Origin: CAZZCN01 sp964652975
GTDB taxonomy: Bacteria > Bacillota > Clostridia > Saccharofermentanales > UBA5734
Length of the DNA stretch: 48,476 nt
NCBI GenBank assembly: GCA_964652975.1
Contig: CAZZCN010000013.1
Coordinates: forward strand, 1-48,476
Reading direction: 5' to 3'
Of this stretch, positions 33,400-41,520 are shown piece after piece. Numbering within the stretch: position 1 is the first letter of the stretch; the number at the start of each line of letters is the position of its first letter. A model generated the notes under the pieces. It had not been told where the DNA came from and did no database searches. It saw only the letters and a list, made by a program, of their open reading frames with translations. The translations under genes were made by a program, and so were the position numbers.

Positions 33400-34143
33400 T
33401 TATTTTATTTTGTCAACAATGCCCCTTCCTATTCCCAAAACTCTGCCGATTCTTCGATTGCTTGCGTTTGTACTGCTTTTTATCGCCTTGATTAGTTCAT
33501 TCCTCTTTTCTTTATCCAAACGATGGATAAAATTGGTATAAGGATAGATTTTTCCTATTTCTTTTTTCAGGTCTGTATCAGATATTGTTTTTATATTTTC
33601 ATCCAAACATTCATCTTGGTTTCTAGCCGTCATAAATTTTTTAAACTGTGTGATTCCGGCAAAATAGTCCAATATTTTACATATTTCAATAATATTTGAA
33701 TTTAAGTTTATATAGTCTTGATAGCTGCTCCATTGATAATTATAAAGATTTTTTGCGATTTTCGCCTTGATTGGATTTTGATGAACATATCTTATCGCGG
33801 CGAGTAAATATCTGTCCGTTTCGACAGTTTCGCTCGAATATCTGTTTTGAAAAAGATGTCCGGACAATCCATATTTTTTGTTATACCATTGAACATATCT
33901 GACCGTTATTCTTTTCATGGTTTGTCCGATTGTCTCATTGCCCTCTTTTATAATTAAGTGCGCATGATTGTCCATAAAACAATATGCATATATTTCAAAT
34001 TTGCCGATAACTTTGGCCTTTTTTATGCAAGATATGAAAAAGTATTTATCCGAATCCTCTTCGTAAATGTATCTCTTGTCAATCCCTCTAATTACTGTAT
34101 GATATATACCTGTTTTGCTTTGCGCTCTCTTCTCTCTTGGCAT
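33400..34143 (-). CDS. REP-associated tyrosine transposase (RAYT, Y1/HUH family)
   Basis: The 247-aa protein opens SKTGIYHTVIRGIDKRYIY and has the HUH metal motif in MDNHAHLII, with a downstream tyrosine-rich helix (RYVQWYNKKYG, SGHLFQNRY) supplying the nucleophile, as in IS200/IS605-related TnpA-REP proteins. The C-terminus (NASNRRIGRVLGIGRGIV) looks like an added helix-turn-helix. RAYTs nick and move short REP sequences, and matching REP-like motifs flank this gene and fill the array at 35.6-36.06 kb. AAGGAG lies 6 nt before ATG. The gene is intact. Confidence 0.88.
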   Translation of the reverse strand: MPREKRAQSKTGIYHTVIRGIDKRYIYEEDSDKYFFISCIKKAKVIGKFEIYAYCFMDNHAHLIIKEGNETIGQTMKRITVRYVQWYNKKYGLSGHLFQNRYSSETVETDRYLLAAIRYVHQNPIKAKIAKNLYNYQWSSYQDYINLNSNIIEICKILDYFAGITQFKKFMTARNQDECLDENIKTISDTDLKKEIGKIYPYTNFIHRLDKEKRNELIKAIKSSTNASNRRIGRVLGIGRGIVDKIK

Positions 34144-34185
34144 TTAGATCTCCTTTTCATAATGTTTGACAGGGGTATGTGACAG

Positions 34186-34203
34186 GGGGACGTTTCGTTT
34201 GCC
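34186..34203 (-). repeat. REP-like motif right of the RAYT gene
   Basis: A full GGGGACGTTTCGTTTGCC copy in the same orientation as those left of the transposase. It likely marks the 5' boundary of the transposase unit. Confidence 0.8.
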
Positions 34204-34489
34204 ATGTTAATATTCTAGTGGTATGTTAGTAAAAGAAACGCCTCTCTTTCATGCCTCTGTCTCTTGGTATGTATTTTTAGCCCGCTAAGGTTCTTAATCT
34301 TATTTTGTGTGGAGGTATTATGTTCGTTAATGAAATGGCAAAAGACTTTGCTCCTATAATATTAACCTTTATACATCTGCAAATCACTTCACTAAAAATC
34401 TACAAAATACTACAAAGCACTACAAAAACGAACAAAGCGGTTACCAGCAGTTTTGCCTACCCCTCGTTACCAGCATAACCTATTTACGT
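34204..34489. other. Gene-poor spacer
   Basis: These 286 bp contain only a doubtful 52-codon frame (ATG 34320, GGAGG 4 nt upstream) and a CTACAAA direct repeat near 34410-34430. I see nothing I can support. Confidence 0.3.
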
Positions 34490-34584
34490 GCCAAACGAAA
34501 CGTCCCCCTGCCACCCATGTCACCTTTACGTGCCAAACGAAACGTCCCCATGTGACCCCTTTACGTGCCAAACGAAACGTCCCC
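34490..34584 (+). repeat. Three REP-like motifs before the MerR gene
   Basis: GCCAAACGAAACGTCCCC occurs at 34490-34507, 34532-34549 and 34567-34584, each preceded by TTACGT and followed by CCATGT- or CTGCC-type spacers. They face opposite to the copies flanking the transposase. Confidence 0.85.
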
Positions 34585-34687
34585 ATGTGACCCCCATGTA
34601 ACCCCCCTGCCACCCTCGTAAAAATCCCAGTGCCAAAACACCATCCCTCGTGATAAAATAGAAAATATCAAATATGATTTTTACCTG

Positions 34688-34718
34688 TTGACTCTCCCCT
34701 TAGGGGAGGAAGTAAGAT
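34688..34718 (+). promoter_or_regulatory. MerR-type promoter/operator with 19-bp spacer
   Basis: TTGACT (34688-34693) and TAAGAT (34713-34718) are 19 bp apart. The spacer holds a 7-bp dyad, CTCCCCT (34694-34700) and AGGGGAG (34702-34708). Over-long spacers with a central dyad are the signature of promoters that MerR proteins activate by twisting DNA, so this should be autoregulated by the next gene. Confidence 0.8.
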
Positions 34719-34744
34719 GAATGTACGAGGAAGGTGATGTGATT

Positions 34745-35557
34745 TTGTACCGTATCGGAGAGTTTTCGAAAATGAGTAAAACCACTATCAAAACGTTGCA
34801 TTATTATGATGAAATAGGTCTGCTGAAGCCGGAGGTCATTGATAAATTTACGAATTATCGATTTTATACCTCTTCACAGCTGATAAAGCTTCATAGAATT
34901 CAGTGCTACAGACAGATTGGCTTGTCCATCGATGAGATCAGGATGATTTTATCCGGTGGAGATTCGGAAATCATTCTGCAAAAAAGGAAGAATGAACTCA
35001 TTTCTGAACTCGAAAACGGTCAAAACCAGTTATCCCGAATTGAATTTATTTTATCGGGTCAGGAGGAAAAAAGTTTTATGAATTATCAAGGAATCATTAA
35101 ACAAACCCCGGAATGCATTGTGTATTCCAAAAGGATGGTTATCCCAAGCTACGACTCATATTTTGAGGTCATTCCCAAAATCGGCGAAGAGGTGACGAAG
35201 GCAAACCCAAACATGAAATGTTCGGTGCCGGAATACTGCTTTATCATTTATCACGACGGTGAGTATAAGGAAAAAAACATCGACGTGGAATACTGCGAGG
35301 CTGTAGAAAGTTTCGGAAACGAAACCGAGACCATCAGGTTCAAAAAAATGCCCGCGATAACTGTCCTTTCGGTTTTGCATAAGGGTGCATATTCAAAATT
35401 GGGGAATGTGTACGCGTACGCTTTCAAATGGGTGGAGGAAAATGGCTACGCCGTGAATGGAAATCCGCGGGAAAGTTATATTGACGGAATCTGGAACAAG
35501 GAAAATGAGGACGACTGGCTGACTGAACTGCAACTGCCGATTGTAAAGAAAACGTAA
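34745..35557 (+). CDS. MerR-family regulator with GyrI-like effector domain
   Basis: The N-terminus YRIGEFSKMSKTTIKTLHYYDEIGLL is a MerR winged helix. A coiled coil follows (about residues 75-112), then a GyrI/BmrR-like ligand-binding domain (PECIVYSKRMVIP, PAITVLSVLHKGAYSKLGNVYAY). Such proteins sense small amphipathic or toxic compounds. TTG 34745 is chosen: the ATG at 34721 lies only 3 bp after the predicted -10 and so upstream of the likely transcript start, whereas AAGGTG precedes the TTG at normal distance; GTG 34739 is possible too. No target gene besides itself is evident nearby. Confidence 0.82.
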   Translation: MYRIGEFSKMSKTTIKTLHYYDEIGLLKPEVIDKFTNYRFYTSSQLIKLHRIQCYRQIGLSIDEIRMILSGGDSEIILQKRKNELISELENGQNQLSRIEFILSGQEEKSFMNYQGIIKQTPECIVYSKRMVIPSYDSYFEVIPKIGEEVTKANPNMKCSVPEYCFIIYHDGEYKEKNIDVEYCEAVESFGNETETIRFKKMPAITVLSVLHKGAYSKLGNVYAYAFKWVEENGYAVNGNPRESYIDGIWNKENEDDWLTELQLPIVKKT

Positions 35558-35606
35558 TAGCGTTAATGCACACATTAAAATAAAGGCACTTCGGGTGGCA
35601 AGGAAT

Positions 35607-36062
35607 GGCAAACGAAACGTCCCCATGTCACACATGTCACCCCCATGTCACCCATGTCACCCAAGAATGGCAAACGAAACGTCCCCATGTCACCCCCATG
35701 TCACCCATGTCACACAAGAATGGCAAACGAAACGTCCCCATGTCACACCCCAAGAATGGCAAACGAAACGTCCCCATGTCACCGAAAACCCGTCACCCCC
35801 ATGTCACCCCCATGTCACACATGTCACACAAGAATGGCAAACGAAACGTCCCCATGTCACCCATGTCACACAAGAATGGCAAACGAAACGTCCCCATGTC
35901 ACCCAAGAATGGCAAACGAAACGTCCCCATGTCACACATGTCACACATGTCACACAAGAATGGCAAACGAAACGTCCCCATGTCACCCCCCATGTCACCC
36001 ATGTCACACAAGAATGGCAAACGAAACGTCCCCATGTCACCCCCATGTCACCCCATGTCACA
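35607..36062 (+). repeat. Array of nine REP-like motifs
   Basis: GGCAAACGAAACGTCCCC occurs nine times in one orientation (first at 35607-35624, others starting near 35669, 35722, 35758, 35836, 35878, 35911, 35962 and 36016). Each is preceded by AAT or AAGAAT and separated by varying numbers of CATGTCAC boxes. The motif has an ACG-AAA-CGT mini-hairpin. It matches the copies flanking the RAYT gene, so that transposase probably built the array. Open frames through it in several registers are by-products. Confidence 0.9.
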
Positions 36063-36101
36063 CAAATAAACATAATTTATAAACATAATTTGTAAATTCG
36101 A

Positions 36102-36130
36102 TTGACAACTTAACTCAATCATGCTAAATT
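36102..36130 (+). promoter_or_regulatory. Promoter of the plus-strand riboswitch
   Basis: TTGACA (36102-36107) and TAAATT (36125-36130) with a 17-bp spacer. Transcription would begin near 36137, 15 nt before the c-di-GMP-I aptamer. Confidence 0.7.
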
Positions 36131-36151
36131 AATAACAATTAAATATTTCAT

Positions 36152-36237
36152 CACGATAATGGCAAAGCAGTTGAAAAGCTGTGACGCAAAGCTAGAGGGC
36201 CTTAAGGGTAATTCTTATGGTAGCCAGCTCCCGAACG
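36152..36237 (+). promoter_or_regulatory. c-di-GMP-I riboswitch (GEMM), plus strand, no obvious target
   Basis: The aptamer landmarks are in order: ATGGCAAAGCAG, a hairpin capped by a GAAA tetraloop, GACGCAAAGC, GGGCCTTAAGGG, then ATGGTAGCCAG. These match the GEMM-I aptamer, and the whole resembles the minus-strand copy near 43.5 kb. A promoter precedes it and a terminator follows, but no plus-strand gene comes after; read-through would run antisense into the REC-GGDEF gene. Confidence 0.88.
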
Positions 36238-36275
36238 ATGGATAGAGAATGTATTTTTGTTACATTTTTTACAAG

Positions 36276-36314
36276 AAATCCACAGTTCGGTATGACGAAT
36301 TGAGGATTTTTTTT
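36276..36314 (+). terminator. Terminator downstream of the plus-strand riboswitch
   Basis: AAATCC (36276-36281) pairs with GGATTT (36304-36309), with additional inner pairs (TTCG with CGAA), followed by a run of eight T. It is probably the expression platform of the riboswitch. Confidence 0.75.
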
Positions 36315-36623
36315 GTACTTTGTTAACCCTAATTCCATAAGATACCGCCGGGTAAACTCCAGCATGACTGAATTGATGTCAATAGATGTTACTTTAATGC
36401 AAATGATTTGATTTTCAATTAAAACGATAGTTCATCGGTCGGAAAGCTTTTTTGATAAGTTAATAGAATGCGGGATACTATTAATCAGGTTTAAACAGGT
36501 GACGAACAGCCTGCTTTAAATATATATAATGGACAGGGGGGCAACCTCATGAAAATGGGACTTCATCTTTGTTTTGCAAACATAAAGCCCCTCTTGTCCA
36601 GATTTATTCAACACAAATTCAGT
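36315..36623. other. Region between the riboswitch terminator and the chemosensory operon end
   Basis: No convincing gene. A promoter-like TTGATA/TACTAT pair lies near 36452-36480, and a broken inverted repeat (GGACAGGGGGGC near 36531, GCCCCTCTTGTCC near 36587) surrounds a 43-codon frame at 36549. The inverted repeat could act as the terminator of the minus-strand operon or be a decayed element. Confidence 0.35.
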
Positions 36624-37532
36624 TTACTCATAGTTAAGAAATCTAAAACGGTTTCCACCCTCACGCCTGATTTCAGCTAACAAACGGTCAAGCTTTCTTA
36701 TGAGGTCAATAATAAGCATGTCCTCTTTAGGAATAGTTGTCCCCACCGACCCGCTTACAGTTACAATATTTGATATCGGTGAATATTTAAATGGAATACC
36801 TTTATCATGAATATTATTGCGTATTTTATTGCCAAGATCGATTGCTTCGTTATTGTCCATTTTTGTCAAAAAGCAGATAAATCTATAAGCACCTAAAACG
36901 GCAACAATATCATTTTCATCCCTCATGGAATTCTTAATACAATTCGCAATGGTTTTAAGACATTCATCCCCCATTACATGCCCATAATCACCGTTATATA
37001 CTTCGAATTGGTCAATATCTATTAAAATAATTGAAACAGACATCTCCTCAGCCACAGCCATTTTCCACTTCTTTTGGGCTATTTCATTAAAATACCTTCT
37101 GTTATACAGGTCTGTTACCGGATCATACATTGACAAATGATCCAATGTATCATGTGTCTTTTTCAATTCCAGATGATTCCTTATGCGGATTTTTACAATG
37201 GGATTTCTAAAAGGCTTTGTTATGTAGTCAATTGCACCAAGTTTTAATCCTTTCATTTCGTCCTCCATTTCGTCCAGGGACGAAATGAAAATGACAGGTA
37301 TGCCGCTTGTCAATACATTTTTCTTCAACTTTTTGCATATTTCATATCCATTGATATCAGGCATGACAATGTCCAATAATATGATATCCGGATTTATATC
37401 GACAGCCATGTCATATCCTTCAATCCCTGAATATGATGTGAAAACCTCATATTCATCAATCAATATGTCCTTTAAGACGGTAGCAGACAGCGGGGAATCA
37501 TCAATAATAAGTACTTTTTGCATTTCTTTCAT
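36624..37532 (-). CDS. Response regulator with degenerate GGDEF domain
   Basis: The 302-aa protein has a receiver domain with the phospho-acceptor in DIILLDIVMPDINGYE, then a GGDEF-type domain (DPVTDLYNRRYFNEIA, IDIDQFEVYNGDYGHVMGDE). The signature loop reads LGAYRF where active cyclases have GGDEF or GGEEF, so the metal and catalytic acids are lost and c-di-GMP synthesis is unlikely. It may serve as a GTP or protein-binding output. ATG 37532 has GAGGTG 6 nt upstream; a GTG three codons earlier overlaps that site. It is the last gene of the chemosensory operon, 18 bp after cheB, and the only non-CheB receiver there. Confidence 0.85.
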   Translation of the reverse strand: MKEMQKVLIIDDSPLSATVLKDILIDEYEVFTSYSGIEGYDMAVDINPDIILLDIVMPDINGYEICKKLKKNVLTSGIPVIFISSLDEMEDEMKGLKLGAIDYITKPFRNPIVKIRIRNHLELKKTHDTLDHLSMYDPVTDLYNRRYFNEIAQKKWKMAVAEEMSVSIILIDIDQFEVYNGDYGHVMGDECLKTIANCIKNSMRDENDIVAVLGAYRFICFLTKMDNNEAIDLGNKIRNNIHDKGIPFKYSPISNIVTVSGSVGTTIPKEDMLIIDLIRKLDRLLAEIRREGGNRFRFLNYE

Positions 37533-37550
37533 AACTTTCACCTCACAATT

Positions 37551-38597
37551 TTATTTTAAATTAACCAAGGATTCCATAATAACATATGGGATTTTATCTA
37601 AAGAAACAACTGCGTCCAAGGCACCAAGGTTAAAAGCCTCCTTTGGCATTCCGTAGACAACGCTGCTTTCCTCATCCTGCCCTATGGTAAAGGCCCCCTG
37701 GTTTTTCATTTCCAAAATGCCTTTAGCTCCATCTTTACCCATTCCTGTAAGTATAACACCTATTGCATTTTCGCCGACAAATTTTGCAACCGAGCGAAAT
37801 AAGACTTCAATTGACGGTCTTTGATGATAAACTAAATCACCGTCTTTTATCTCCACATAATAAAATTTATTATTCTTCTTCAATACCATATGTTTGTTTC
37901 CAGGGGCGATTAAAACTGTACCTGGTTTTGCAACATCCCCATCTTCCGCCTCTTTCACATTAAGATCGCAAATTTTATCAAGATGCTCAGCCAATGTTTT
38001 GCTGAAATATTGCGGGATATGTTGAACAATTAATATAGGCGGCATATCTGGAGGCAGTGCCTGCAGTATGGATCCGATAGCTTCGGTGCCACCGGTTGAC
38101 GCTCCAATTGCAATTACAGTGTTTTCAATTGCTCTCTTGCTTGCTTTTGTGTGAATTTTAGCTGGGTTTACTTTAATGATTTTCCGATTTGAATAATAAA
38201 CTGACTTTATTTTCTCCTTCAGCTGTTCGCCCATATCGCCAACTGAATATGCTGACCCCGGCTTTGCAATAACTTCCAAAGCACCCAGTTCTAATGCTTT
38301 CATCGCCAGATCAACATTTTCTTTAACCAGCGAACTGACAATAATAACAGGGATTGGGTTGTGTTTCATTAATTTCTCAAGAAAAGTCAATCCATCCATA
38401 CGTGGCATCTCTATATCAAGCAAGATAACATCGGGGGATAATTTCACTATTTTATCGCGCGCGATAAAAGCATCCGGGGCTGTCCCTATGACTTCAATTT
38501 CACTGTCCGTTGATAGTTCGGTCGATAGTATTTTTCTAACCAGCGCTGAATCATCAACAATAAGAACTTTTATTCGTTTTGCTCTCATATCAAGCAT
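37551..38597 (-). CDS. cheB: Chemotaxis methylesterase/deamidase CheB
   Basis: The 348-aa protein has a receiver domain (IKVLIVDDSALVRK, DVILLDIEMPRMDG), a linker, and the CheB catalytic domain with its Ser-His-Asp set visible as IGASTGGTEA, VQHIP and LTGMGKDGAKG. It removes methyl groups from chemoreceptor glutamates when phosphorylated by CheA. GGAGG lies 10 nt before ATG, overlapping the cheD stop. Length and motifs are complete. Confidence 0.95.
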   Translation of the reverse strand: MLDMRAKRIKVLIVDDSALVRKILSTELSTDSEIEVIGTAPDAFIARDKIVKLSPDVILLDIEMPRMDGLTFLEKLMKHNPIPVIIVSSLVKENVDLAMKALELGALEVIAKPGSAYSVGDMGEQLKEKIKSVYYSNRKIIKVNPAKIHTKASKRAIENTVIAIGASTGGTEAIGSILQALPPDMPPILIVQHIPQYFSKTLAEHLDKICDLNVKEAEDGDVAKPGTVLIAPGNKHMVLKKNNKFYYVEIKDGDLVYHQRPSIEVLFRSVAKFVGENAIGVILTGMGKDGAKGILEMKNQGAFTIGQDEESSVVYGMPKEAFNLGALDAVVSLDKIPYVIMESLVNLK

Positions 38598-38603
38598 AAT
38601 TTT

Positions 38604-39050
38604 TTATCCTCCTTTCTGTATAATTAATTCGCCGGTTATATTATTAAAAACGATCTTTCTGAAATGCTTACCTCCGACGTCTACGATTTTTACCGGTATG
38701 TGGTGGCTGGAAAGTATCTCTTTTGCGATTTTTACATTTTCATCGCCAACAATGCTCCCGGGTATCAAGCTTTGAGAACCTCCTACAATGTGTGCAACCA
38801 ATCTGCATTTATTTCCACCCATATCTCTTAACATTTTAATTAAACAGGGTACTGATACATCACCATATCGACAATTGCGTGCATTTGACAGTGAGTGGTG
38901 ATAGATAAAATGATTCATTCCACCTGTGCCATTTTCAAGGTCTATGATACAAACAGAAACACAGGAGCCCAAAACTGTATGGACAAGAGTTGGCTCACGG
39001 CTTACATATATATACCCGGGCCGGAGAAAGTAATTAATTTCATTTTCCAT
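38604..39050 (-). CDS. cheD: Chemoreceptor glutamine deamidase CheD
   Basis: The 148-aa protein carries the CheD active site: Cys30 in VLGSCVSVCI and His47 in GGMNHFIYHH, with the conserved VGGSQSLIPGSIVGDENV segment. It deamidates receptor glutamines, and in Bacillus partners CheC; no CheC gene is present here. GGAG lies 6 nt before ATG. Confidence 0.95.
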   Translation of the reverse strand: MENEINYFLRPGYIYVSREPTLVHTVLGSCVSVCIIDLENGTGGMNHFIYHHSLSNARNCRYGDVSVPCLIKMLRDMGGNKCRLVAHIVGGSQSLIPGSIVGDENVKIAKEILSSHHIPVKIVDVGGKHFRKIVFNNITGELIIQKGG

Positions 39051-39069
39051 GTTTTACTCCATTATTGTA

Positions 39070-39879
39070 TCACTTCATATATATAGTAGAATTTATATGT
39101 TCAAATAAATGCCTTTTATTAATTAAAATTTCACATTGACCTAAAATCAACAATCCACCTGGGGATATATAATTGTAAATTTTATCTAAAAGTTTCTGTT
39201 GGGTCTCTACATTAAAATAAATCATAACATTTCTACAAAATACGATGTCAAACTTGCCGGAAAAAGAAAATTCATTGACGAGATTAAACTGTCTAAAACT
39301 GACTAATTCTTTGATTTCCTTTTTTATATGAAATTTATTATCTACGATATCAAAATACTTAATAAGATATTTTGCAGGTATCTCATCTTTGATATCCATT
39401 GGATAGACTCCTGCTTTGGCAATCTTTAAAACCCTTTCGCTTACATCAGTTGCTAAAATCCGGATTTTATAGTCGTCAGATAATGTTTCCCTCATAACCA
39501 TAGCCAGCGTATATGCTTCCTGTCCTGTTGAACTGGCAAGACTCCATATCCTTATCTCCTTCTTCTCGGTAATACTTGGATTATGTTCAAGTATATATTC
39601 AATGTTGGATTTAATAAAATCAAAATGTACTTCTTCTCTAAAGAAACTCGTTTTATTAACTGTTATCTGATTAATTAACTGCTTTAGGTATATATCAGTT
39701 GAAGACGAATTAATTAACTCAAAATAGTCATTGTATGAATTTACACCAGATTTCAAAAGGCATTTATCTAATTTTATTTTTAACAAATCTCTCTTGGCAT
39801 CCGTGTAACATATACCATAATTATTTTGGATGAAATCTCTGAATTGATAAAAAGCATGATCCGTAAAAAGATTATTCAC
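39070..39879 (-). CDS. cheR: Chemotaxis methyltransferase CheR
   Basis: The 269-aa protein has the N-terminal helical receptor-binding domain and a Rossmann SAM-binding domain (IRIWSLASSTGQEAYTLAM, ILATDVSERVL, FDIVFCRNVMIYF). It methylates receptor glutamates. The start is GTG with GAGG 6 nt upstream; no ATG fits. The gap to mcp is 17 bp. Confidence 0.94.
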   Translation of the reverse strand: MNNLFTDHAFYQFRDFIQNNYGICYTDAKRDLLKIKLDKCLLKSGVNSYNDYFELINSSSTDIYLKQLINQITVNKTSFFREEVHFDFIKSNIEYILEHNPSITEKKEIRIWSLASSTGQEAYTLAMVMRETLSDDYKIRILATDVSERVLKIAKAGVYPMDIKDEIPAKYLIKYFDIVDNKFHIKKEIKELVSFRQFNLVNEFSFSGKFDIVFCRNVMIYFNVETQQKLLDKIYNYISPGGLLILGQCEILINKRHLFEHINSTIYMK

Positions 39880-39896
39880 TTCCTGCCTCGTTTCTT

Positions 39897-41039
39897 TTAA
39901 AAACCATCATTGTCTTCATTCAATGGTATTACATCCTCCGGATTTACAACGTAGGTATTTTGTGTAGTTGATGCGTGCATCTTGTATTTTAATTTATTTT
40001 TTTTCGTATCAGTGTTATTTTCCGCATTGTTCTTTTTGGACGCCGGGGATTTATTATATACAAGATTGTATAGATTTATTGCCATATGATTTAACATATT
40101 TGCCTGAGTCTTCAGTTCTTCTGCTGATGACGCTGTTTGTTCGGCATTTGCTGCATTGGATTGCGTAACTTTTTCCATTTGAGACATAGCACTGTTTATA
40201 CTCGTAATCCCTTGTGATTGCTCATTGCTTGCTGTATATATCTCGTCAATAAGTTCGTTTACCTGTTTTGTCTGGTCTGTAATTTTCATTAATAAATCTG
40301 CCATGTTTTGAGTCTTTTCAACACCTTCACGGGATAATTCAATATTAGTTTCAATGATACCTGCGGTGTCTTTTGCAGCCTGTGCACTTTTTTGTGCAAG
40401 GGTTCTGACTTCATCCGCAACAACTGCAAATCCAAGTCCGGATTCGCCGGCTCTTGCGGCTTCAACCGCGGCGTTCAATGCAAGAATATTTGTCATAAAA
40501 GCAATTTCATCAATAACTTTAACTATTTTTGCCATCTGGTCACTGGACTTTTTTATTTCAGATATAGACTCCTGTGTTTTTTTCATTTCAACAAATATTT
40601 GGTCTGAAATTATCTTTGCCTGATAAGATAACTTGGCTGCATGAGATGTGTTTTCTTTATTTTGATTTATCATTGAAGTGAACTCTTCAAGTGTTGAAGA
40701 GGTTTCTTCAATAGACGAAGCAAGTTCTGCATTTCCCTCTGCAAGTTGCTGACCGCTGGAAGTTAATTCTGCAGAGGCTTCGGCAACTTGATATGTTGAG
40801 TTGTTTAAACTGTCAAAGATAGGATTCAAGTTTTTTCTCATAATGCTTTTAGCAAATAGAATGTTAACAATTCCCACCATGCCTCCAGCCAAAACGCATA
40901 AAATAAAGAAAACCGGTGTTAGTACGAGTTCGTAAGGTATTCCCATAACAACTACAAAAAATGGGAATAAGACTCCAATCATAATTCCAAACCCAATCAT
41001 GTATATTCCCAAATCAGTGAAAACTTTTTTCGTAAACAT
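39897..41039 (-). CDS. Methyl-accepting chemotaxis protein without ligand domain
   Basis: The 380-aa protein has two closely spaced membrane helices (about residues 10-32 and 40-62) with only a few residues between them, then a cytoplasmic coiled coil with the receptor hairpin tip (TNILALNAAVEAARAGE, FAVVADEVRTLA). With no extracytoplasmic sensor it must sense the membrane, a partner protein or a cytoplasmic cue. A C-terminal tail of about 55 polar residues follows. ATG 41039 is chosen: GAGGAGG lies 9 nt upstream. It overlaps no gene and follows cheW by 1 bp. Confidence 0.92.
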   Translation of the reverse strand: MFTKKVFTDLGIYMIGFGIMIGVLFPFFVVVMGIPYELVLTPVFFILCVLAGGMVGIVNILFAKSIMRKNLNPIFDSLNNSTYQVAEASAELTSSGQQLAEGNAELASSIEETSSTLEEFTSMINQNKENTSHAAKLSYQAKIISDQIFVEMKKTQESISEIKKSSDQMAKIVKVIDEIAFMTNILALNAAVEAARAGESGLGFAVVADEVRTLAQKSAQAAKDTAGIIETNIELSREGVEKTQNMADLLMKITDQTKQVNELIDEIYTASNEQSQGITSINSAMSQMEKVTQSNAANAEQTASSAEELKTQANMLNHMAINLYNLVYNKSPASKKNNAENNTDTKKNKLKYKMHASTTQNTYVVNPEDVIPLNEDNDGF

Positions 41040-41040
41040 A

Positions 41041-41520
41041 TTATTTATCCTCCTCAAATTTATTTAATATGACCAGTTCATCATTGCTAATGATTTTATC
41101 CAAATTTATAATCCAGGTAATCTTTTCTTTTATTTTTAGCATCCCCTTTAAAAAAACTATTTGGTAGTCATTATTAAAGTTGGGCATTGCAGAAATATCT
41201 TCATTTGTTATAGAAACAACATCGTCGACAGAATCAACAATAACCCCCACCAGTCTGTTCCTATCCTCTTCTTTGATTTCGATTATAATAACGCAGGTTC
41301 TGTTGTCATAAGCCTTTTCAGAAAGACCAAATTTGATTCTCAAGTCAACAACAGGTATAATCTTCCCTCTTAAGTTTATCACTCCTTTGATAAACGGCGG
41401 AGCTTTTGGAACCTGTGATATTTCTGTCATAATAACAATCTCTCTAATTAAGTTGGTTGAAACAGCATAGTTTTCATCGCATAAACTAAACACAAGATGT
41501 TTTAGACATTCATTATTCAT
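41041..41520 (-). CDS. cheW: Chemotaxis coupling protein CheW
   Basis: The 159-aa single-domain CheW has FIKGVINLRGKIIPVVDLR and the VDSVDDVVSI segment. It couples the receptor to CheA. It starts at the base after the cheA stop with a GGGGGG-containing site in the last cheA codons, so expression is tightly coupled. Confidence 0.93.
   Translation of the reverse strand: MNNECLKHLVFSLCDENYAVSTNLIREIVIMTEISQVPKAPPFIKGVINLRGKIIPVVDLRIKFGLSEKAYDNRTCVIIIEIKEEDRNRLVGVIVDSVDDVVSITNEDISAMPNFNNDYQIVFLKGMLKIKEKITWIINLDKIISNDELVILNKFEEDK

Noticed and set aside
34320..34478. 52-codon frame with GGAGG upstream
   Set aside because: Spacing to the ATG is only 4 nt, the composition is repetitive at the C-terminal side and no family is recognisable; kept only as a doubtful mention.
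35595..36095. Long frames in several registers through the REP array (for example repeated MANETSPCH)
   Set aside because: All reading frames stay open because the repeat lacks stops; there is no promoter or ribosome logic, so this is non-coding repeat.
36549..36680. 43-codon plus-strand frame after the orphan riboswitch
   Set aside because: It would supply a target for the riboswitch, but it overlaps the end of the REC-GGDEF gene, has only a G-run upstream and no recognisable product.
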